Positions 44,353 to 53,545 of a stretch of DNA of 64,000 bases are shown here, one piece after another. This stretch comes from Atribacteria bacterium SCGC AAA255-G05 (lineage in GTDB: Bacteria > Atribacterota > Phoenicimicrobiia > Phoenicimicrobiales > Phoenicimicrobiaceae), in the NCBI GenBank assembly GCA_000405605.1, contig ASPA01000002.1, forward strand, positions 14,204 through 78,203. The letters are read 5' to 3'. Both the position numbers and the translations under genes were made by a program. Position 1 is the first letter of the stretch, and each line of letters starts with the position of its first letter. The notes beneath the pieces are model-generated. The model worked only from the letters and a program-made list of their open reading frames with translations. It was not told where the DNA came from and made no database searches.

Positions 44353-45867
44353 ATGGATATAAATATTATCATTGCTATACTTGGATTTATTTTAATAATT
44401 TTAGGAATAGGGTTTCATAAATTTGGTATAAAAGATAAAATAAAGGTTGTAATTGGAATATTAATAATTGTGTTTGCTGTTTATAATGGAAGAGTTGTTA
44501 TATTTAAAGAAAAAGAATTTAAAGAAGATGTTAGTAATGAAATACAAATAACGCATCTAATTAGTATGGGCTTATCTGAAAGCGAAATTGAAAATCTTGG
44601 GAGAAATCCCTTATTGAAACAAGCTTATGAAAAAGGTCAAGAATATGAAAGAGTGGGAAGTTTTAAAAAAGCTATTGAAAGTTATAATGAAATTATTAAA
44701 TATTCTCTTTCTAGTGATAGAGATAGAGTATCTGCTTACAATTTAATTGGTCTTTGTTATTTTAATTTGTATGAGCTAGAAAAAGCCAAACAAAATTTTA
44801 AAAAAGCTGAGGAGAAAATTGAAAATTTAAAAGATAAAAAATATAAATCAAATGGAAAAATGATAACTTTTCATAATATCGGTCGTGTTTATAAAGAATT
44901 AGCGCTGTGGAAAGATGCCCAAGAATATTTAGAATGTTCCTTAAAAGAAAGTGTTAAATTAGGTGATGATTTACAAAAAGCAATTACACTTTTAAATATT
45001 TCTGAAATATACTTCCAATTAAACAAATATAAAATAGCTATTGAAAAAATGTTTCAAGCTATCCTGGCCTTCCAGGAGGCTTTGAATTTCTATATTCCAA
45101 AGAACTTCCCCATAGACTATGCCCTGACCCAGAACAACTTGGGGACTGCCTATGGCACCCTTGCCGAGGTACAGGATAAGGTCGAGAATTGCAATAAAGC
45201 TATCCAGGCCTACCAGGAGGCTTTGAATTTCTATATTCCAAAGAACTTCCCCATAGACTATGCCAAGACCCAGAACAACCTGGGGAATACCTATCGCACC
45301 CTAGCCGAGGTTGAGGATAGGGTTGGCAACTGCAATAAGGCTATCCTGGCCTACCAAGAGTCCTTGAAGTTTTATACCCTAGAGGATTTCCCTATGAACT
45401 ATGCCCTGACTCAGAACAATCTGGGGAATGCCTATCGCACCCTAGCCGAGGTTGAGGATAGGGAAGGCAATTGCAATAAGGCTATCCAGGCCTACCAAGA
45501 GTCCTTGAAGTTTCATACCCTAGAGGATTTCCCTATGAACTATGCCCTGACTCAGAACAATCTGGGAACTGCCTATCACACCCTAGCCGTAGTTGTAGAT
45601 AAGCTCGAGAACTGCAATAAGGCTATCCAGGCCTGCCAGGAGGCCTTGAAAGTAAGAACCCCAGGGGATTTCCCCATGCAGTATGCCATGACCCAGAACA
45701 ACCTGGGGAATACCTATCGCACCCTAGCCGAGGTTGAGGATAGGGAAGGCAACTGCGATAAGGCTATCCTGGCCTACCAGGAGGCTTTGAAGTTCTATAC
45801 TAAGGAAGAGTACCCTGAAGCATACAGAATAATCGAAAAAAATATAAAAAATGCATATGAGTTTTAA
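44353..45867 (+). CDS. Membrane-anchored TPR protein with near-identical 47-residue repeats
   Basis: 504 residues. Two N-terminal membrane helices (residues about 3-20 and 30-48), then divergent TPRs (residues 90-235). From about residue 234 there are five near-identical 47-residue units and a partial sixth (NKAIQAYQEALNFY..., NNLGNTYRTLAEVEDR pattern). The unit phase is exactly 141 bp: 45052, 45193, 45334, 45475, 45616, 45757. The repeat DNA is clearly richer in GC than the N-terminal half, which suggests recent amplification or acquisition. TPRs bind partner proteins; the partner is unknown. Confidence 0.85.
   Translation: MDINIIIAILGFILIILGIGFHKFGIKDKIKVVIGILIIVFAVYNGRVVIFKEKEFKEDVSNEIQITHLISMGLSESEIENLGRNPLLKQAYEKGQEYERVGSFKKAIESYNEIIKYSLSSDRDRVSAYNLIGLCYFNLYELEKAKQNFKKAEEKIENLKDKKYKSNGKMITFHNIGRVYKELALWKDAQEYLECSLKESVKLGDDLQKAITLLNISEIYFQLNKYKIAIEKMFQAILAFQEALNFYIPKNFPIDYALTQNNLGTAYGTLAEVQDKVENCNKAIQAYQEALNFYIPKNFPIDYAKTQNNLGNTYRTLAEVEDRVGNCNKAILAYQESLKFYTLEDFPMNYALTQNNLGNAYRTLAEVEDREGNCNKAIQAYQESLKFHTLEDFPMNYALTQNNLGTAYHTLAVVVDKLENCNKAIQACQEALKVRTPGDFPMQYAMTQNNLGNTYRTLAEVEDREGNCDKAILAYQEALKFYTKEEYPEAYRIIEKNIKNAYEF
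45052..45756 (+). repeat. Five tandem 141-bp repeats within the TPR gene
   Basis: Five in-frame 141-bp units with high identity (shared TATGCCCTGACCCAGAACAA, CTGGGGAATACCTATCGCAC), then a partial sixth. Copy-number change would keep the frame. Confidence 0.88.
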
Positions 45868-46284
45868 CATAAAAAATTAAGAAGATTTATTAAAAAAAAC
45901 ATAATTAAGATAATAAGCTTTTTTTACAAAGAAAAGCTTATAAGATGTTTTAATTAGAATTAAATTCGATTTATGCACTTATTTCTATATAAAAAGAATT
46001 TTTTAACCAAATGATTTTGATTATTTTATTGAACATGTTTTTCATTTTTTCATTTTTAAAGCAATTATTGTATTTTTCACTCTGTACTTTCTATTAAAAT
46101 GATAAAGTTTACTTTTGTAATACATGGTTAGAATAAGAGTAGGGAGTATACTTTATTGATAAATAAGGGATAATAAGCTATTAAATTGGATTTATAACGC
46201 TTACAGGAAGGTTAATTAAATCCTTTAGTTTATAGATATTTCGCATATCTTTGATAATTTGGTTCCAACTGGAAAACGTTAGGG

Positions 46285-46335
46285 GAGCCAGACCATTCCC
46301 AGCCCTTTGGTATTTTACTGAAGGGCTTTTATTAT
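46285..46335. repeat. Terminator-containing repeat, copy 4 (reduced)
   Basis: Only GGGAGCCAGACCATTCCC and the terminator AGCCCTTTGGTATTTTACTG-AAGGGCT with T-run (46311-46336) remain of the longer repeat. Confidence 0.65.
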
Positions 46336-46355
46336 TTTTATTAAATTATTTTTCA

Positions 46356-46393
46356 GAAAAAGAAGGATTTTTAATAAGTTGTATAGTATATAT
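46356..46393 (+). promoter_or_regulatory. Conserved promoter-like motif, copy 4
   Basis: AAAAAGAAGGATTTTT then GTTGTATAGTATATAAAA; same order as at 34345 and 38905, before riboswitch leader 3. Confidence 0.5.
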
Positions 46394-46621
46394 AAAATAA
46401 TGACTAAAAAAATATAATAAGAGTAGTTTTCATCTAAGTAGAATATCTGTAATAATATTATACTAAAATAAAAAGCTATATTATCTAAGATTTAGACTAA
46501 GAATAACACTCTTTCTCTATCCCAAGAGACACAACAAGTAACATACCCTAACTATACTAACCATCCAACCAGTAATCTTCTATCATTACTTAACCTAATA
46601 TTAAATATTGTATTCTGTATG

Positions 46622-46906
46622 AAGGTAACAGGAGAGACTTTTTCTTTCCATCATAAAAGAAAAAGAGCCGAAGAGGCAAGATACCAAAAGTATCCAAACT
46701 TTCAGGCCAATGGACTGTTACCGGACAGAACTCTGGAGAGCTTTATACTAAAAAGCACCGACGGGGCAATTCCTAATCTTTAGGAAAACCCATACAGAGT
46801 TTACTAAAAAGAACTATCTCCTAATTTCTTAGGAAGAATCTTTCAGGTAAAAGGACAGAGCAAGAATAGCAATATAACTATTTTTACTCTGTCCTTTTTT
46901 ATTTTT
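46622..46906 (+). ncRNA. Tandem glycine riboswitch with terminator, copy 3
   Basis: Aptamer 1 (46624-46722): GGTAACAGGAGAGAC, GAGCCGAAGAGGCAAGA, CTTTCAGGCCAATGGACTGTTACC. Aptamer 2: GGACAGAACTCTGGAGAG, CACCGACGGGGCAA, CTTTCAGGTAAAAGGACAGAG. Terminator: GGACAGAG (46853-46860) with CTCTGTCC (46887-46894) and T6. The aptamer-1 P1 change (ACTGTTACC with GGTAACAG) is compensated on both strands relative to copy 2. Confidence 0.9.
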
Positions 46907-46930
46907 ATGATGAACAGTCTATGCAAATAC

Positions 46931-47031
46931 TTAAAAGTTGACAAAGGTAAACTATTCCGAAAGGATAGGGAGCAAGGTTATGAATCTAAGAATTGGTTAA
47001 GATGAAATAAATTAAGTGTACTGCTGAGAGG
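46931..47031 (+). ncRNA. c-di-GMP-I (GEMM)-like riboswitch, copy 3
   Basis: AAAGGTAAACTATTCCGAAAG pattern with GGATAGGG, AGCAAGGTTATGAATCTAAG and GTACTGCTGAGAGG. It retains more of the GCAAAG/TCTAA core than copy 2. It precedes two paralogous lipoprotein genes. Confidence 0.6.
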
Positions 47032-47178
47032 ATTAAAAAATAAAAAAGGAAGGAGTGATTGATAGGATAATATAAAAAATATAAATAAAGTATTAATTTC
47101 GATTATCATTTAAAATTTGCTGCAGACTAAAGACATATAAGACTTTTCCAATAAAATAATTAAAAGGAGTTATTTAAA

Positions 47179-47619
47179 ATGGATAAAGAAAAAAGAATAT
47201 GGATAGCATTATTTCTTGCACTTTCCTTAATGTTAATTTTGTCTGGATGTAGTGGTTTACCAACAACAGCGAAGTTAACTATATCTATTGATCCAAACCC
47301 GGTACCTTGTTCTAGTGAAGATGGAATATGGCGTTATGCCATGACCATTAGTGAAAGTAACGGTGTAGGGGTTACTCTCACTAGCATAAGATTTGATTCA
47401 TATGACCAGGAGGAGCAGTTATACTATACACAATTTTTGTATGAAGAGGATATTATCGATTGGTTTGGATCAAATTATATTCCCGCTTTTTCCATTCTCC
47501 AAAATAGTAGCATTGGAAGTTCAAGTTCAAGAAAATATGCGATAATAACAATCGAAGGTATAGATGATAGCAGTAACCCAGTTGAAGCAACTCGTAGAGT
47601 AGATTATCTACCTAAATAG
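47179..47619 (+). CDS. Small lipoprotein (PNPVPCSSEDG family)
   Basis: 146 residues, lipobox ILSGC (Cys about 24). Mature part: LTISIDPNPVPCSSEDGIWR, ISESNGVGVTLTSIRFDSYD, IPAFSILQNSSIGSSSSR and the tail VDYLPK. Paralogue of the genes at 35666 (IS-interrupted) and 47827. A beta-sandwich surface lipoprotein is likely; no known family is recognised. AAAGGAG at a good distance before the ATG. Confidence 0.75.
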   Translation: MDKEKRIWIALFLALSLMLILSGCSGLPTTAKLTISIDPNPVPCSSEDGIWRYAMTISESNGVGVTLTSIRFDSYDQEEQLYYTQFLYEEDIIDWFGSNYIPAFSILQNSSIGSSSSRKYAIITIEGIDDSSNPVEATRRVDYLPK

Positions 47620-47826
47620 AATTATATAACGATAATATCTCATATGAGCATAAAAACTAATTTCAATAAATTAAGTTTGCTACAAAAAGGAGGCTTTAAA
47701 GATAAGGTAGATCTGAAATATTTAAATTTATTTTTAACTTATAAGGCAATTTGATCATCTTTTTTGTAGTACTTAAGTTATTCCGTTATTTACAAAAATA
47801 AAATAATTAAAAGGAGTTATTTAAAA

Positions 47827-48294
47827 ATGAATAAAGAAAAAAGAATATGGATACCATTATTCCTTATACTTACTTTAATGATAATTTTATCTGGATGTAG
47901 TGGTTTGCCAAAAACAGCAAAGATAAACATCACCATTGATCCTAATCCTGTACCCTACTCTAGTGAAAATGAGAATTGGCCATTTGATATGGTTCTTGAC
48001 GAAAGCAATGGAATAGGGGTTACTTTAAGTAGTTTAAGATGGGATGAGTATAACGTGGAGGAGCAATTAATTTATACGGCAATTTGGTATGAAACAAACG
48101 AAGAGGCAATTACATCATTGTTTGGGTCAAATTATCTTCCTGCTTTTTCTTCACTTCAAAACGACTTTGGTTATTATATAGGTCCAGGAGCAGGAGATGA
48201 ATTTGCACAATATATAGTACTAACAATCGAAGGTGTAGATGATAACGATAATCCAGTTGAGGCAACGGGTAGAGTAGATTTACTACCTGAATAG
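47827..48294 (+). CDS. Small lipoprotein (PNPVPCSSEDG family), second paralogue
   Basis: 155 residues, lipobox ILSGC. Shares DPNPVPYSSENENW, DESNGIGVTLSSLRWDEYN and the tail VDLLPE with its paralogues; the Cys after PNPVP is replaced by Tyr. The 30 bases before the ATG (AAAATAATTAAAAGGAGTTA) are nearly the same as before the genes at 39540 and 47179, so the RBS region was duplicated too. Confidence 0.75.
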   Translation: MNKEKRIWIPLFLILTLMIILSGCSGLPKTAKINITIDPNPVPYSSENENWPFDMVLDESNGIGVTLSSLRWDEYNVEEQLIYTAIWYETNEEAITSLFGSNYLPAFSSLQNDFGYYIGPGAGDEFAQYIVLTIEGVDDNDNPVEATGRVDLLPE

Positions 48295-48414
48295 TTTTAC
48301 ACAATTAAATAATGGCAGGGAACGGTTCTTTATTATTTTTAATATCTACCATAGAAGAATTTTTAAATATTTTTAAAGAGTGAAATTTGATTCAAATAAA
48401 AGGAGGGATAAAAT

Positions 48415-49215
48415 TTGAAAAGATATAATTTCTTTATTTTATTACTCGTATATGTTCTTCTTTTGATTCTTTTATCAGGTTGTTCCGGAAGTGAATATAT
48501 TCCAGTGCCACCGCAGGGGCAGATAACTCCTGGTCATATGGCAGTGATTTGGTATGATTGGCCCCAGCCCCCAGGCAGTGGTTTCTATAATTTTGATGTT
48601 CTTTTGACTATTGATGTAGATCCTGGTATGCAAAGCCCCTATTTCTGGGCACACCAATTCCATTTCAAGAATGAAGAAGTGGGTTATATAGGATTACAAA
48701 CCAATGGGGTTATATATGGTGAGTGGGTAGGAAAAATGGCCATATTTTCCATGTGGGATGCCTTAGAAGTAGAACCAGGCCCTGGGGTATCATCTGAATG
48801 GTTTACTTGGGAGGGTTATGGTTGGGAGTGTAAGAAAAAATATAATTGGGTAGAAGGACATACGTATTGTCTTAGGGTAGAGGCATGTGGTGTTGATGAG
48901 CAAGATAATGAGTGGTGGGGAGCTTGGATTATAGACACATCTACTAGTGAAGAAATGTTTCTTGGAAAAATAAAAGTTCCTGCCTCCTGGCAACGGATGG
49001 ATGATTATTCCGCAGTTTGGGTAGAGTATTACGGACAAGTGAATGATTGTGATTCTATTACTTACGCAAAAGCCCGCTTTGAGCAGCCTACTGCTGATGA
49101 TGACAATTTCTCGCCTCAGGAGTTTACTTCTGTAATAGGAACAACCTGTACTAATGCCCAGATCATCCTTTTAGAAAATAATGGAGTAACTTTTGAAACT
49201 GGAGGCTCTCTCTAG
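48415..49215 (+). CDS. Lipoprotein with DUF3472-like domain
   Basis: 266 residues, TTG start after AAAGGAGGG. Lipobox LLSGC (Cys about 23). HQFHFKNEEVGYIGLQTNG and GKMAIFSMWDALEVEPG followed by WEGYGWECKKKYNWVEGHTY resemble DUF3472 (secreted carbohydrate-associated domain: NxVGYxGLQ...FSxWD). The C-terminal ASWQRMDDYSAVWVEYYG fits as well. Probably surface-exposed. Confidence 0.65.
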   Translation: MKRYNFFILLLVYVLLLILLSGCSGSEYIPVPPQGQITPGHMAVIWYDWPQPPGSGFYNFDVLLTIDVDPGMQSPYFWAHQFHFKNEEVGYIGLQTNGVIYGEWVGKMAIFSMWDALEVEPGPGVSSEWFTWEGYGWECKKKYNWVEGHTYCLRVEACGVDEQDNEWWGAWIIDTSTSEEMFLGKIKVPASWQRMDDYSAVWVEYYGQVNDCDSITYAKARFEQPTADDDNFSPQEFTSVIGTTCTNAQIILLENNGVTFETGGSL

Positions 49216-49263
49216 AAATTTAGAAGATATAAAGATTGAATTTTTTAAAAGGAGTAAATTGAA

Positions 49264-49983
49264 ATGAAACGATTGCTCTTCATCGTTGTAATAATCGCTA
49301 TATGTGTAAGTATCAATGCCAATGTCTTAGCGAAAGTAAAGTTTGGCAACTGGGACAGGTGGGACGAGGAATTACCTTCCTGGAATAATGAAGGCTGGGA
49401 TTTAGAAGAACATTGCAGACTTACCTTTGTAGGTTTTCCTTTCATTAGGAGAACACTTATTTGGCTCCCAGTAGAAGAAGGTAAAGTACGTGCAGTATCT
49501 GGAACAGAATCGATTGATAATACATTTTTTTTACTAACTCATTTATCTTTCATAAAAGATAAAAAATCCCAGGCATCGATTATTCTTTTCTCTCCAGCAA
49601 CAGCAGGTAAGAATGTTGAAGGTGTTAAATGCAATAACTCTGTGCTTAATAGTGCAAAATTTGCGATAGTGGCTTTTCCACCAGATAAAAAAGAAATAGT
49701 CTTGAGAGTATATGAGAATGAAAATGGATTATTCCGTTTATTAGAAGAATGGGGCGTTGCTTTTCAAAATGAAACAATCATAATTCCCGAAAAAACGGTT
49801 AAATTTTCACAGAAATATGAAGAGTTTGTCAGTCAATCTCAACAATTAAATAATCAAAATATTATAGTTTCTTCATCTTCGATTATATTAATAGTTAGAG
49901 ATAATAAGAAAAAGGAATTTAATCTTGGGGTATCTTTGGAAATTTTAGATGGAAAAAAGATAATAACACCTATTTTCTATTAA
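49264..49983 (+). CDS. Secreted hypothetical protein
   Basis: 239 residues with a signal peptide (MKRLLFIVVIIAICVSINANVLA). No lipobox. Mature part is Trp-rich at its start (VKFGNWDRWDEELPSWNNEG) and otherwise of mixed beta composition. No family recognised. It is the last gene of the leader-3 lipoprotein group. Confidence 0.6.
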   Translation: MKRLLFIVVIIAICVSINANVLAKVKFGNWDRWDEELPSWNNEGWDLEEHCRLTFVGFPFIRRTLIWLPVEEGKVRAVSGTESIDNTFFLLTHLSFIKDKKSQASIILFSPATAGKNVEGVKCNNSVLNSAKFAIVAFPPDKKEIVLRVYENENGLFRLLEEWGVAFQNETIIIPEKTVKFSQKYEEFVSQSQQLNNQNIIVSSSSIILIVRDNKKKEFNLGVSLEILDGKKIITPIFY

Positions 49984-50105
49984 AAGTCCATTTGTTTAGC
50001 TTTTAAAAAGTTAGGAAATGCCTTATCAGGTTTTGTGATGTGTGCTATGAATATACCCGTCATCTCTAGATGTTATTTTGTTATATTCTTTTATAGTAGT
50101 TATGC

Positions 50106-50200
50106 ACATATTATTTCTTCTAACTTATGATATACTTTTTCAGTTTCATCACTCATACAAAAAGTTCGAAAATCGTTCTGTCTGGCCGACCATTTAAAAA
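50106..50200. repeat. Terminator-containing repeat, copy 5 (terminator lost)
   Basis: ACAAAAAGTTCGAAAATCG and TTCTGTCTGGCCGACC as in copies 1-3, but the AGCCCTTT/AAGGGCT terminator is missing. The minus-strand stretch (DETEKVYHKLEE) is still conserved. Confidence 0.72.
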
Positions 50201-50278
50201 ATTTAAGAACAGGGAATCGATAAATTTATTTCTGAAAAAAGATATTACTACCAATTGCTTAATAATTTGTTTTTGATT

Positions 50279-51635
50279 TCAAAAGAAATTTCGTGTTCTT
50301 TTACAAACAGAAACAAGCATTAACATTACCGGGACTTCAATTAAAACTCCTACTACTGTTGCCAAAGCAGCACCAGAAGATATACCAAAAACCATTATTG
50401 CAGTTGCAATAGCTACCTCAAAATGATTACTCGCGCCAATTAACGCAGAAGGAGCAGCATCTTCATATTTAAGCTTTAATAGTTTTGCTAATCCGTAGGT
50501 GAGAAAAAAGATAAGGTTGGTTTGGATAAAAAGTGGAATAGCTATCCATAGTATGGTTAGAGGTTTGGTTAAAATAATCTCACCTTTAAAGGAAAAAAGT
50601 AAGATTAGAGTAAATAATAGAGCGACAATAGATACCGGTGTAAGCAGATGTAAGAAATTCTCCTTAAACCATTTTTCACCCTTTACCTTTATTATCCATT
50701 TTCTGGAAAAATAACCTGCCACCAAGGGTAGGGCAACATAAATGCTTATAGAAAGTAGTAGTGCTTGCCAGGGGACAGGTAATCTTCCCACGCCAAGCAG
50801 AAACCCGCCAAGTGGTCCATATAAAAGGAGCATAGTTAGAGAATTTATTGCTACCATAACCAACTGGTTATGGTAGCAATAAATTCTCTAACTATGCTCC
50901 TTTTATATGGACCACCAAGGGTAGGGCAACATAAATGCTTATAGAAAGTAGTAGTGCTTGCCAGGGGACAGGTAATCTTCCCACGCCAAGCAGAAACCCG
51001 CCAAGTGGTCCATATAAAAGGAGCATAGTTAGAGAATTTATTGCTACCATAACCAGTGTATGCCCTGCATTACCTTTTGCCAGGAAACCCCAGACCAAGA
51101 CCATTGCTGTACATGGAGCAATACCCAATAAAATATTTCCTGCAAGAAAACTTCTCCACAGAGGTATTTGAAGCATCTTCAGGCCACTATCTAAAACTAC
51201 TGCTCCCGCTCCATGAATTGTTCCTACTGCCCAATCTGCTCCAGGTGGAAGTTTTACTAAATCCATTGCCTCACTCCCAATAAAATTTTTAAAAAGAAAA
51301 CCTAAAAAAAAGATAGATATGGCATACATAGTAAAAGGTTTTATTGCCCAGTTAGCGAATAAAGTCAGTCCAATCGGCTTAATAGATTTTCCTGCCTTTA
51401 ACACTTCTCCGAAGTCAATCTTTACCATAATCGGATACATCATAAAAAATAGACAAACTGCAATCGGGATAGAAACTACTGGTGCTTCACCAATATAAAT
51501 TGCTAATCCGTCAAGATATTTTGCTACTCCGGGAATAACCTTGCCAAAAATAATACCAATAACAATACATAACAAAACCCATACCGTTAGATATTTTTCA
51601 AAAACATTTAAGCCCCCATTTTTTTCTCTGGCCAT
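50279..51635 (-). pseudogene. acr3: ACR3-type arsenite permease gene, broken by a fold-back duplication
   Basis: The N-terminal part (from 51635) has [19 protein letters not shown] and the conserved Cys motif [20 protein letters not shown]; the C-terminal part has [18 protein letters not shown]. These are ACR3 hallmarks for an As(III)/H+ antiporter of about 10 helices. Bases 50863-51055 (193 bp) are an extra copy plus inverted piece that shifts the frame after LPLV. Deleting them restores an open frame of about 387 codons. It is either a real template-switch mutation or an assembly artefact. Confidence 0.88.
50719..51055. repeat. Duplication with inverted segment in acr3
   Basis: A 144-bp direct repeat (50719-50862 and 50912-51055) encloses 49 bases that are the reverse complement of the repeat's end. 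The inverted arms 50814-50861 and 50866-50913 are perfect over 48 bp with a 4-base loop. This is the geometry of a hairpin-primed template switch. Confidence 0.95.
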
Positions 51636-51648
51636 AATTGATCTCCTT

Positions 51649-52350
51649 TTAAATGCTCCAAATTAAATACATCCCACCTAAAATAATTAGAACACCACAT
51701 ATTTTTTTTATTAAAACTGCGCCTTTAGATTTTTCATTCCAATTCAAATATTTCTGTACAATTTCTGTAAAGGTTCCTGCTAAGACTATTATCGAACAAT
51801 GACCAATACCATAAGCAAAAAGAAGTGCAGCTCCATAGAAAAATTGTGTTACTGATATTGTAAATACAATACCCAACATTGGTGCCATATAAGCAAAGGA
51901 ACAGGGACCAAGAGCGATACCAAAAATTAGACCTAATCCAAAAGCGGCCAACAATCCTTTTTTCCGGAAGGTTGGTTGATTAGTTTTTCCCAGAAAAGGT
52001 AATTGAATGACTTCTAAAAGATGAAAACCCATGACGAAAAAAATTACTGCTACTATATAATTTCCACAAGAACCGACATCACCCAACATACGACCTAAAA
52101 GTCCGGTAATAAGACCGATAGCGGCAATAGTAATTAAAATACCCAGAGAAAAAGAGGTTGCCAGCCAAAAAGCTCTTTTAGTTGACATCTTACCTTGCTC
52201 TCCGATAAACGCTATAATTAAGGGAATACTGGCTAAATGGCAAGGACTTAATAATATGCTTAACATTCCCCATAAGAGAGAAGCGGTTAGCGCAACAATA
52301 AGGCTTGATTGCATTGAATTAGAAAGCCATTCAAAAATGGTCAGTATCAT
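51649..52350 (-). CDS. CcdA/DsbD-type transmembrane electron carrier
   Basis: 233 residues with about six helices. Paired helix cysteines: [18 protein letters not shown] and [15 protein letters not shown], the CcdA signature. It passes electrons from cytosolic thioredoxin to extracytoplasmic thiol proteins. Its start overlaps the stop of the thioredoxin gene upstream, so the two likely work as a pair. Confidence 0.88.
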   Translation of the reverse strand: MILTIFEWLSNSMQSSLIVALTASLLWGMLSILLSPCHLASIPLIIAFIGEQGKMSTKRAFWLATSFSLGILITIAAIGLITGLLGRMLGDVGSCGNYIVAVIFFVMGFHLLEVIQLPFLGKTNQPTFRKKGLLAAFGLGLIFGIALGPCSFAYMAPMLGIVFTISVTQFFYGAALLFAYGIGHCSIIVLAGTFTEIVQKYLNWNEKSKGAVLIKKICGVLIILGGMYLIWSI

Positions 52351-52760
52351 TATTTGACTCCTTGTTTTTCAAGAACTTTAAGTAATTCATCTTTGGCAAA
52401 AAATCCAAGATGCCTAAAATATTCATTTCCATCTTTATCCAGAAAGACCTGAGTTGGGATTGCCCTAATGCCAAATTCCTTAATATAAGGTTGGCCTTCT
52501 GCGGTCTTCACATCGTGAAAAACTACTTTTACCTGACCTTTGTATTCTTCTTCAATTTCTTTCATAATTGGCTGCATCTTATCGCAGGGGATACAGCCAA
52601 CCGACCCAAGTTCTACAAAGGTTACTTTAATCTCATCGGTCATCGTATCTTCTTGAGTTAAACTAGTGTCAGTGTTATTAGATACCCTTTTAAAACCAAA
52701 GACTATAGCTAAAAGTACTAAAAAAATTATAATATAAATATATTTTTTCTTATTTTGCAT
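52350..52760 (-). CDS. Membrane-anchored thioredoxin-like protein
   Basis: 136 residues. An N-terminal membrane anchor (YIYIIIFLVLLAIVFGF), then a thioredoxin fold with GSVGCIPCDKMQPIM (C-x2-C) and the cis-Pro in IRAIPTQVFLDKDG. Coupled to the CcdA-like gene. Probable periplasmic/extracytoplasmic disulfide reductase. Confidence 0.88.
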   Translation of the reverse strand: MQNKKKYIYIIIFLVLLAIVFGFKRVSNNTDTSLTQEDTMTDEIKVTFVELGSVGCIPCDKMQPIMKEIEEEYKGQVKVVFHDVKTAEGQPYIKEFGIRAIPTQVFLDKDGNEYFRHLGFFAKDELLKVLEKQGVK

Positions 52761-52837
52761 TAATTTATCTCCTTCTTATTTTTTCTCATTCCCATAAAGA
52801 GAGGAATCCATATTTCTTTTTATATTATTTAAAATTA

Positions 52838-53488
52838 CTAAAAAGAAGACTTTTTAATACAAGTACATACATCTGGCTCTTCTACAACTTCTTCCTTCTC
52901 TTTTTTTTCTTTCTTTGGGATTTCTTTCTTCTCACTTGCTAAAAAGTAGCTCATATATTGAAACATTAGGGTTTGTTGATTGGAGATAATGCCCGGGTAT
53001 ACCCTTTTAACAACTAAGTTATTATCTAAAAAGATAGCAGTTGGTAAAGTGTCAATATTATATAGTTCGCTTACTTTTTTCTGACTGTCTAATATAATCG
53101 GGAAGGGTATTTTATTATCAGATAAATATACCTTCATCAATTCGATATCTTTTTCTTGTAATTTTTCTTGTGTATTTACGAAGAATACTTCATATTTTTC
53201 CTGAATAATATAGTTTTCGAAATATTCTACTAATTTTTTTACACCTGTAAGAGAATCGTAATTATCCTGGGAATAAAAGTAAAGGATAAGAAGTTTCTGT
53301 TTTTCTCTTTGATCTTTTAGATTAAAATAATCTCCTTCTATTGTTTTAAGACTAAAAGTAGGCGCAGGAAAACCTGTTTTTAAAGTTGAGGAAAAACCGA
53401 TTGAGCAAAAAGAAATTAAAAATATAGTTGTTAGAATCATAATAAAGTAATATCTTTTTTTATTTTTAAAGCAAGTCATAAAAATCAT
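52838..53488 (-). CDS. TlpA/AhpC-like redoxin without active-site cysteines
   Basis: 216 residues. N-terminal signal anchor, then GFPAPTFSLKTIEGDYFNLKDQ and LILYFYSQDNYDSLTGVKKL, where TlpA/peroxiredoxin proteins normally have W-C-x2-C; here no Cys is present. The thioredoxin fold continues (NIDTLPTAIFLDNN). A Lys/Glu-rich linker leads to a C-terminal CTC motif (PDVCTCIKKSSF). A structural or atypical redox role is possible. Confidence 0.7.
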   Translation of the reverse strand: MIFMTCFKNKKRYYFIMILTTIFLISFCSIGFSSTLKTGFPAPTFSLKTIEGDYFNLKDQREKQKLLILYFYSQDNYDSLTGVKKLVEYFENYIIQEKYEVFFVNTQEKLQEKDIELMKVYLSDNKIPFPIILDSQKKVSELYNIDTLPTAIFLDNNLVVKRVYPGIISNQQTLMFQYMSYFLASEKKEIPKKEKKEKEEVVEEPDVCTCIKKSSF

Positions 53489-53545
53489 TTCCTTTCATTT
53501 GTAATATATTTTTTTATGAAATAAGAACACTAAAACTTTTTGTTA

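Larger units (their letters stand above)
45868..47178. other. Intergenic region: repeat copy 4 and riboswitch leader 3
   Basis: 1.3 kb. The first 400 bases are AT-rich with no gene seen. Then come a reduced repeat copy (46285-46335), a promoter-like motif (46356-46393), the glycine riboswitch and the c-di-GMP-like aptamer, all listed separately. Confidence 0.6.
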
